DNA from: a virus
Strand: one strand, 5' to 3'
IMG/VR virus record: IMGVR_UViG_3300034012_000155
Location: 1 to 30,168 of that record
Length of the DNA: 30,168 nucleotides
How positions within the stretch are numbered: position 1 is the first letter of the stretch; every line of letters begins with the position of its first letter. Under the pieces are notes generated by a model. It ran no database searches. It worked only from the letters and a program-made list of their open reading frames with translations, and had not been told where the DNA came from. Positions 24,712 through 30,168 of the stretch are shown piece by piece. The position numbers and the translations under genes were made by a program.

Positions 24712-26736
24712 ATGACAAACATCGAACGAATCCAAGAAAACATTCGCCGGCTGCAGGCTCAAGGTCAATCGGGTGAGGTTCTTACTGAGTACCTGAAGAG
24801 CGAGGGTTATACGCCAACTCGTTACGAGCAAGCTGTACAGCGCGTCTCCAAGCTGGCTGGACCTCCTGTTAAGGCTGGCTTTGGCCGTTCTGTTTTGCAA
24901 GGTCTGTCGTTCAACTTCGCGGATGAGGTTGAAGCTGCAATGCGCGCCGGTGCTGTTTCTGGCCCGCGATACGAGCAGGAACTTGCGCGAGTCCGTGAAG
25001 GCATCAAGCAATACGAAGAAGCATATCCTGGCCGCGCTTTTGTCGGTGAGGCGCTTGGTGGGTTGGCCCCGACTGTTGCCGGGCTTGTCGCTGCTCCTTT
25101 CACTGGCGGCACGTCTGCTGTCGCCACTGGTGCGCGAGTTGGGCAGCAAGCCGCCAAGATCCCCGGCCTGCTGTCTCAGGTTAAGCGCGGCACCGTTGCA
25201 GGCGGAACGACTGGCGCCATTTCTGGCGCTGGTGGCGCAGAAGGTGGAGCAGGTGATCGACTGATGGGCGCTGCGGTTGGCGGTGCTACTGGTGGAGTTC
25301 TTGGCGCCGCTACGCCTGTCGCAACGACTGTTGTTAAGGCTGGTGCAGAAAAAGTCGGAACAGGCGTTCGTAGGGCCGGCGAAGCTGTTGGAGTTGTTGC
25401 TCCACGAGACGCAGCGACTGACGCAACCAGGAAGGCTCAGGAAATCCTAGCTCGCAAGATTGCCCAGGAAGGCATGACTCCTGAGCAACTCGCCGCCCGA
25501 CAGGCTGAAACTGTTCGCGCCCTTGGTGCTCGAGATGAGACGCTGGCAGACATTGGCGGCGAAGGTATGCGCCGTCTGGCTCGTGGCGCGATGGCGATCC
25601 CGCAGTCCGCTGAGACCGAGGCTCGCCAGATGCTGGCCGAGCGCGCTGTCTCTGCAGGTCCGCGGATCATCAAGGACATTACGGAACTGACGGCCGTCGG
25701 CGCCCGCGATCTGGATGAGGTGGCAACCGACATCATCACCCGCCGCTCTAATTTGGCATCTCCTTTTTATGAGCAGGCGCGAGCTGCGGGACAGGTCGAA
25801 TCGTTCGCAATTGATAACCTACTGAAGAAGTCAAAAGACATCCAGCAAGCAATTGCTAATGCGCGTCGTCTTCCTCAGTACGCTGACCTGCCAGACAACG
25901 ACATGAATATGCTTGATAAGGCATATAAGTACGTCGGGGACTTGGCAGAAACTGCGAAGCGTAATGGCGAAGGCGAGAGGTTCAGTGACCTTGACAACCT
26001 GCGCACGCAACTTCGTTCAGCGATCACTGACAAGGTTCCTGTTTATGGCAAGGCGCTGGATACGTTCTCCGGCGAATCTTCTTTGCTTGACGCGCTGACC
26101 TCTGGCCGCGAAAAGTTTCTGCGCAAGTCTCCTGCAGAAATTCGCCGCGAGATCAGCGGCTTTAAGGACGAAGGGCAAAAGCAAATGTATCGCCTTGGTG
26201 CGATCCAGACGCTGCGCGATGAGATCTATGGGATGCGCGAAACCGCTGATGTGGCGAGCAAATTCCTTAACGACCGCAACATGAAAGATCGCTTCGGCCT
26301 GATCTTTAACTCGACGGGCGAATACGAGAATTTCATTAAGAACCTGCAGCGCGAGCAATCTATGGCGCGCACTCGCGGGATGATCGAAGGCGGTTCTCCT
26401 ACCACTAGGATCGCTCAAGAGGTCGCCGAGATTCAAGGTCCTGCGCCTTCGGAAATTATCTCGTCTGGCGCTCAAATGGTTCGTGGCGATATCCTTGGCG
26501 GCGGCGCCAGCTTGCTGCGCCAACTGGTGCCGCGGATGCAGGGCATGGATGAGAACGTCGCCGAGCAGCTTACCCGTAGCGTGCTGGACCCGAGTTTCGC
26601 GCGCCAGCAGGAGACGCTTATTGGCCTGACGCCCGTGCTTGATGAGCTGCGGCGCAGGGCCATGCAGCAGCAAGTGCGCGCTACTGGATACTCCGCTACC
26701 GCGGGCACCGCAGTGCCGGGTCTGCTCGGAGACTAA
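24712..26736 (+). CDS. Large internal core / ejection protein
   Basis: A 674-residue protein with AAGGA upstream of ATG 24712. The N-terminus is helical; around residues 105-205 there are glycine-rich hydrophobic stretches (GGLAPTVAGLVAAPFTGGTS; GGTTGAISGAGG) that look membrane-inserting. The remaining two thirds are soluble helices (AREM/ARQMLAERAVSAGPRI; NNLLKKSKDIQ-like). It is the largest of the ejection set, comparable to T7 gp16-like or P22 gp16/gp20-like proteins by layout rather than sequence. No lytic transglycosylase motif is seen. Confidence 0.75.
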   Translation: MTNIERIQENIRRLQAQGQSGEVLTEYLKSEGYTPTRYEQAVQRVSKLAGPPVKAGFGRSVLQGLSFNFADEVEAAMRAGAVSGPRYEQELARVREGIKQYEEAYPGRAFVGEALGGLAPTVAGLVAAPFTGGTSAVATGARVGQQAAKIPGLLSQVKRGTVAGGTTGAISGAGGAEGGAGDRLMGAAVGGATGGVLGAATPVATTVVKAGAEKVGTGVRRAGEAVGVVAPRDAATDATRKAQEILARKIAQEGMTPEQLAARQAETVRALGARDETLADIGGEGMRRLARGAMAIPQSAETEARQMLAERAVSAGPRIIKDITELTAVGARDLDEVATDIITRRSNLASPFYEQARAAGQVESFAIDNLLKKSKDIQQAIANARRLPQYADLPDNDMNMLDKAYKYVGDLAETAKRNGEGERFSDLDNLRTQLRSAITDKVPVYGKALDTFSGESSLLDALTSGREKFLRKSPAEIRREISGFKDEGQKQMYRLGAIQTLRDEIYGMRETADVASKFLNDRNMKDRFGLIFNSTGEYENFIKNLQREQSMARTRGMIEGGSPTTRIAQEVAEIQGPAPSEIISSGAQMVRGDILGGGASLLRQLVPRMQGMDENVAEQLTRSVLDPSFARQQETLIGLTPVLDELRRRAMQQQVRATGYSATAGTAVPGLLGD

Positions 26737-26748
26737 TCCGAGGTCTTC

Positions 26749-27126
26749 ATGCCAAACAAACCGAACGACGAGCAGGCAAAGCAATTCGACGGTTTCGTAA
26801 AGCACTGGCAGCAGGTGCTGAACCTGCAGGATTGGCGCATGGAGCGAGGCTCACGCCCTGCTCGTGGCGCGATGGCCTGCGTCGAGTGTGACAGCCCTGC
26901 TCGCCTGGCGATTTATCGCTTGGGCGACTTCGGCAGCGAGAAGATCACGCCGACCTCGCTGTCTCATACGGCGCTGCACGAGACGCTGCACGTCTTTCTT
27001 TTCGAGCTGGTGGCTGTGGCGCAGGACCCGAAGGCTACGCCTGAGCAGTTGGAGAGCGCAGAGCATCGCGTTATTAATGTGCTTGAGCGCGTTTTAGGGA
27101 GCATAGATGGCCACGGTTCTGACTGA
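26749..27126 (+). CDS. Zincin-like metalloprotease
   Basis: A 125-residue protein. HETLH (residues 77-81) inside SHTALHETLHVFLFELVAVA is a clear HExxH zinc motif, and a downstream AEHRVINVLE (E105/H106) may give the third ligand. The N-terminal part carries QDWRMERG, which recurs in related small phage zincins in my memory. No signal peptide or membrane segment. It might process a virion or host protein. The end overlaps the next gene by 20 bases in another frame. Confidence 0.75.
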   Translation: MPNKPNDEQAKQFDGFVKHWQQVLNLQDWRMERGSRPARGAMACVECDSPARLAIYRLGDFGSEKITPTSLSHTALHETLHVFLFELVAVAQDPKATPEQLESAEHRVINVLERVLGSIDGHGSD

Positions 27127-28081
27127 CGACGAGTTTCTCGAGCTGTGGAACCTCCACAAAAGCGCCGCGAAGATCGCAAAAATTACCGGCATCAACGAGC
27201 GCAAAGTACATTCGCGCCGCCGCACGCTTGAGCAGAAGTACAACCTCGTGCTGGTCGCTGGCGATAAGCGCACGAATGCGTTCGGGAAAGAGGCAGAGAA
27301 CCACGCAGCGCGCTATCACCTTGGTATCGAAAATGGTACGGTGATCGTCTTCTCGGATGCGCACTTCTGGCCCGGCATCCGCACCACTGCCTTCAAAGGT
27401 CTTTTGTGGGCGATTAAGGAGCTCAAGCCCAAGGCTGTAATAAATAATGGCGACGCTTTTGACGGCGCCGCCATCAGTAGATTCCCCAGGGTGGGGTGGG
27501 ATTCAAAGCCTAGCGTCGTGCAGGAACTTAAGGCTTGCGAGATGTACTTAGGCGAGATCGACGACGAGGCAAAGAAGGCTTATAGCAAGGTCAAACTGGT
27601 CTGGACGCTCGGCAACCACGACGCGAGATTTGAAAACAGATTGGCTAATACTGTCCCCGAGTTCATGGCCGTCGGCGGGTTTAAGCTGAAGGATCATTTC
27701 CCGGCCTGGATTCCGTGCTGGAGCTGCTGGCCGACCGAGGATGTTGTCGTTAAACACCGCATGAAGGGCGGCGTTCACGCCACGCATAACAACACCGTCA
27801 ACGCTGGTAAGACCATCGTGACGGGTCACCTGCATTCGCTAAAAGTTACGCCATTCTCCGACTACAACGGAGAGCGTTATGGAGTGGATACGGGCACGCT
27901 TGCCGAGACCAACGGCCCGCAGTTCGTGGATTACCTCGAGGACAATCCGACGAACTGGCGTTCCGGATTTGCCGTGCTCACATTCCATAATGGCCGCCTT
28001 CTGTGGCCGGAGTTGGTCCATGCTATAGCACCAGGTGCTATACAGTTTCGCGGCCAGGTCATCGACGTGAGCAAGCTGTGA
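27107..28081 (+). CDS. Calcineurin-like metallophosphoesterase with N-terminal HTH
   Basis: A 324-residue protein. Residues ~17-40 (KSAAKIAKITGINERKVHSR) look like a helix-turn-helix. The phosphoesterase domain has the full metal set: SDAHFW (D84, H86), NNGDAFDG (D116), TLGNHDARFE (N170, H171, D172), H224/H227 and TGHLHS (H241, H243). Such enzymes act on DNA, nucleotides or phosphoproteins. The HTH suggests nucleic acid. It overlaps the zincin gene at its start and the next gene's GTG at its stop. Confidence 0.85.
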   Translation: MATVLTDDEFLELWNLHKSAAKIAKITGINERKVHSRRRTLEQKYNLVLVAGDKRTNAFGKEAENHAARYHLGIENGTVIVFSDAHFWPGIRTTAFKGLLWAIKELKPKAVINNGDAFDGAAISRFPRVGWDSKPSVVQELKACEMYLGEIDDEAKKAYSKVKLVWTLGNHDARFENRLANTVPEFMAVGGFKLKDHFPAWIPCWSCWPTEDVVVKHRMKGGVHATHNNTVNAGKTIVTGHLHSLKVTPFSDYNGERYGVDTGTLAETNGPQFVDYLEDNPTNWRSGFAVLTFHNGRLLWPELVHAIAPGAIQFRGQVIDVSKL

Positions 28082-28242
28082 GCCTTGCCTTCTGGTTCGT
28101 GCTGGTGCCGACGCTGTGCTACGCCGCCGCGATGGGCGTGTACCTGCTTCGCGGCGACTGGTCGATGGGGATCGTTTATTCCGGCTACGCCTGGGCCAAT
28201 ATTGGCCTGCTGTGGCTGGAGGTGATTAAGAGCCGCGTTTAA
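28078..28242 (+). CDS. Small two-span membrane protein
   Basis: A 54-residue protein from GTG 28078, overlapping the previous TGA by 4 bases. Two hydrophobic segments (about 3-24 and 29-49) are joined by a short loop with LLRGDWSMG. No ribosome site is clear, so translation is probably coupled. No family is recognised. Its role may be in the host membrane. Confidence 0.7.
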   Translation: MSLAFWFVLVPTLCYAAAMGVYLLRGDWSMGIVYSGYAWANIGLLWLEVIKSRV

Positions 28243-28256
28243 CCTAAAATCACGTC

Positions 28257-29015
28257 ATGGCCGACTACATCCGCCCCACCCCGCGCAACCCTATTCTGGG
28301 TCTGCTTGCTGACGCCATGATGGGCGGCCTGTCCTACATGGAAGATCCGCGACGCACGCAGCAGATGCGCGGCGTCGGCGGCCTGCTCTCGGACACCGGC
28401 CTCGCTCAGACTGTGGAGCGTCTTGCCTACGGCGAGCCGCTGACTAAGGGCGCCGGCTTTGCCACGCGAATGAAGCCGGAAACGGCTAACGCGGTGATGA
28501 CGCTGGCCCCCGAGGCTGTGCCGATTGGGCGCGCGGCGATGGCCGGCGTGAGGGCGACTAAGGGGTTGCCGGTGGGGGCAAGCGTTAAGCCTGTCGATTT
28601 TTCTTACAGAGGATCGCACACCGCCCCCGGTCCTGACTTTGGGGCTCCTCTTTTTGATTTGACGGGCAAGGGTGAAATGTATCCGGCCGATGTTTATTCG
28701 GCTAATGCTGCTCGCTATTACGGAACTGGGAATCCGGCTGCGGATAGAGAGGCGTTTGCGCTGGCTAACAGAGTCAGAAACAAGCCTGACGCCGTTGTCA
28801 CGGCTTATAGAGCGGTTCCCAAAGATGAAAAAATCACGTCAATAAATGAAGGCGACTGGGTTACCTTGAGCAAAGATTATGCAAAGCTGCATGGCGAGTC
28901 GGCTCTTCGTGGGAATTACAAAATCCTCGCGGAAAAAGTAAAAGCGAAAGAGCTTTACACCAACGCCGATTCAATTCACGAGTTTGGCTACTGGCCTGGG
29001 CTGCTTGCCGACTAA
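28257..29015 (+). CDS. Putative ADP-ribosyltransferase-like protein
   Basis: A 252-residue protein. The N-terminal ~110 residues are helical (MGGLSYMEDPRRTQQMRGVG). The C-terminal part has an R-S-E pattern of ADP-ribosyltransferases: YRAVP (R185), WVTLSKDYAKLHGE (S205) and IHEFGYW (E242), with SYRGSHTAPG before it. I recall similar domains in phage and toxin-like proteins. It could modify a host protein. The assignment needs a structure search; a single E at 242 without a second E two residues before gives lower certainty. No ribosome site is clear. Its stop overlaps the opposite-strand gene. Confidence 0.55.
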   Translation: MADYIRPTPRNPILGLLADAMMGGLSYMEDPRRTQQMRGVGGLLSDTGLAQTVERLAYGEPLTKGAGFATRMKPETANAVMTLAPEAVPIGRAAMAGVRATKGLPVGASVKPVDFSYRGSHTAPGPDFGAPLFDLTGKGEMYPADVYSANAARYYGTGNPAADREAFALANRVRNKPDAVVTAYRAVPKDEKITSINEGDWVTLSKDYAKLHGESALRGNYKILAEKVKAKELYTNADSIHEFGYWPGLLAD

Positions 29016-29725
29016 CGCGCTCGACGCGCAATCAGATCCAGAACCTCGCGGTCGCCAGCCTGATCCTCGGTCGGCGCGAACAAAGCGCGATTTCTCTCCA
29101 CCGCGCCCACGCGGGGCTCGCATAGGTAGTACACAGCCAGAGACTTGCGGTATTGCCCCGGCGGGCAGGTGATCGGCTCGGGCAATCCATGCCACGCATT
29201 CGTAGTGTCGAAGATCACGGCGCGGTTAAAGAGCGGCGCGATGGACTTAACGAGCTTGCCAGGCTTGCCGCCGTCGTCGGTCCATAGGCCCAGTGCGCCA
29301 CCCCATGTCTGATCCCAATCAGGATTGAGGTACACGATCAAGTTCAGCCGGCGCTCGAGGCCGAGCTTGGGGTGGATGCTGTAGTCCAGATGCGTATTGA
29401 GCTTTCCACCGGCGCCGTGGATGTGCAGCCCGCCGCCGTGAAGGCCGTGATCCGGGTAGAGCTTGCAGTGGGTGAGGCGCTCAAAGATCCGATAACACTC
29501 TGGCGAGTTGATGTCGGTAAAGAACTGATACAAATTTGGTGCAAAAAAGTGCCAATTATTTAGCGTCTTTTTCACCTCGATGGCGTTGTCGTAACTGTGC
29601 CAGGCGCTGCTGTCGTAAGGCGGGAATTCGCCAGCAAGTTTGTGCGCCAGCTCGTCGTCGAAGAAGTTGTCCAGCACCAGGTGCGGGAACGGCTCCAGAC
29701 TTTCCCAATGGTTCTCGTTTGTCAT
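29012..29725 (-). CDS. 2OG-Fe(II) oxygenase
   Basis: A 237-residue protein on the - strand. HLD (H112, D114) within KLNTHLDYSIHPK and a distal His in AWHGLPEP (H179), followed by R193 in QYRKSLAVYY, make the iron and 2-oxoglutarate site of the prolyl-4-hydroxylase-like superfamily. NLIVYLNPDWDQTWGGALGL is the typical central block. Such genes are common in aquatic phages. Substrate is unknown; proteins and nucleic-acid bases are both possible. It overlaps the upstream resolvase by 4 bases. Confidence 0.9.
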   Translation of the reverse strand: MTNENHWESLEPFPHLVLDNFFDDELAHKLAGEFPPYDSSAWHSYDNAIEVKKTLNNWHFFAPNLYQFFTDINSPECYRIFERLTHCKLYPDHGLHGGGLHIHGAGGKLNTHLDYSIHPKLGLERRLNLIVYLNPDWDQTWGGALGLWTDDGGKPGKLVKSIAPLFNRAVIFDTTNAWHGLPEPITCPPGQYRKSLAVYYLCEPRVGAVERNRALFAPTEDQAGDREVLDLIARRAR

Positions 29726-30168
29726 TGCTTTACACCATAGGCGGCGATCAGGACGGCATCGCTGCGGCCGTCATCCTTGACGCGAGAGAACATATCGGCG
29801 TGCTCGGGGAACAGCTGGGCGGCGCGGTAGCGAGACCCATCCTTTCCCTGGGGCACGTCCAGCGCCTTCTGCCAGGTGCGCGGCGGGATCGTCGTGGTGG
29901 GTACTTCGCAGGCCGCCAGTATCCCAAGGACTACACCCAGACTCTGGCCCATGCTAAACATCGACGTGACGCCTTGGCCTGGCATGGCGTTTAGGCGCTC
30001 GAGGTAGGCGGAGTCTGCTTTGGCGCCGCGAATGATGAGGGATAAAGCCTGCGCATTGACCATGCGCTTAGTTTTGTTGTTGCGCTCCAGCGTCACGGTG
30101 GGCATATCGTGAACCTCCAGCAGCTGCCCGTCCACGATCAGCGCGATGGCGCCGTTTAGGCCGACGTC
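29722..30168 (-). CDS. RuvC-like Holliday junction resolvase, 5' end outside window
   Basis: On the - strand, open to the window edge. The first visible codons read DVGLNGAIALIVDGQLLEVH, where the first Asp fits the first catalytic residue of the RuvC/RNase H fold, so the start lies beyond 30168. Later SAYLERLNAMPGQGVTSMFS and VKDDGRSDAVLIAAYG carry the Glu and Asp residues expected. It would resolve branched DNA during replication or before packaging. The - strand genes probably belong to an early operon read in from outside the window. Confidence 0.88.
   Translation of the reverse strand, partial: DVGLNGAIALIVDGQLLEVHDMPTVTLERNNKTKRMVNAQALSLIIRGAKADSAYLERLNAMPGQGVTSMFSMGQSLGVVLGILAACEVPTTTIPPRTWQKALDVPQGKDGSRYRAAQLFPEHADMFSRVKDDGRSDAVLIAAYGVKQ

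Noticed and set aside
23334-24743. Long open frame (469 codons) on the - strand
   Set aside because: It is antisense to the ejection-protein gene and reads as Arg/Ser/Cys-rich sequence without motifs; a by-product of codon bias.
26725-26742. CTCGGA/TCCGAG hairpin around a stop codon as a terminator
   Set aside because: The stem is only six base pairs, there is no T-tract and the right arm carries the next gene's ribosome site.
1-30168. CRISPR array, tRNA genes, insertion sequences or integrase
   Set aside because: Read for regular spaced repeats, tRNA-like cloverleaf ends, transposase motifs and integrase motifs; none was convincing by eye. A tRNA scan would be needed to exclude tRNAs fully.

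Overview
The window is one continuous stretch of a tailed-phage (Caudoviricetes) genome, or of a prophage-like copy of one. Genes are packed almost without gaps, many stop and start codons overlap (TAATG, ATGA), and nearly everything reads on the + strand in the order packaging, head, tail, lysis and ejection. I see no tail sheath, tape-measure or tail-tube gene. A P22/T7-style portal, an SU10-type capsid protein and adaptor, a nozzle-like protein and several internal virion proteins instead point to a short-tailed (podovirus-type) particle. GC-rich codon use, a GH108 endolysin, an HP1-type holin and a cluster of TTATCCACA-like DnaA boxes fit a Gram-negative proteobacterial host. Many small genes resemble families I know from aquatic phage genomes. 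Host and habitat are inferences. The window is incomplete: DNA polymerase, RNA polymerase, integrase and repressor genes are not seen.

Layout. 1-1975: 3' part of a primase-helicase (zinc finger, TOPRIM, RepA-like ATPase). 1952-2074: an array of a 10-bp sequence in both orientations. 2098-5086: a hypothetical gene, a small-terminase-like gene, a 351-bp regulatory-looking gap with DnaA-box-like sites, and the large terminase. 5104-6826: small conserved genes and a glycosyltransferase-like gene. 6831-11266: portal, small linker gene, scaffold and major capsid protein, then a strong intrinsic terminator. 11323-12916: a small conserved protein, a second glycosyltransferase-like protein and the head-tail adaptor. 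12930-15993: tail-fibre or adhesin genes, including a protein made of two tandem-repeat arrays and a polyglycine adhesin. 15997-18377: a lysis cassette with two different holin families, three further membrane proteins and a GH108 endolysin. 18384-26736: a fibre-like protein with an inserted module, the tail nozzle/stabilisation protein and four to five internal virion or ejection proteins. 26749-29015: accessory genes (zincin-like metalloprotease, metallophosphoesterase, small membrane protein, ADP-ribosyltransferase-like protein). 29012-30168: two genes on the - strand (2OG-Fe(II) oxygenase and a RuvC-like resolvase) that converge on the late operon.

How it works together. The primase-helicase and RuvC-like nuclease belong to replication and recombination. 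TerS and TerL load DNA through the portal into a scaffolded SU10-type capsid. The adaptor and nozzle close the head, the fibres bind the host, and the internal proteins probably form the ejection conduit. The membrane-protein cluster and endolysin release progeny. The most interesting parts are the two repeat/DnaA-box regions (origin candidates), the perfect 20-residue and 10-residue repeat protein, the five-membrane-protein lysis cassette and the R-S-E-type ADP-ribosyltransferase candidate. All names come from reading motifs by eye; no database search was run.
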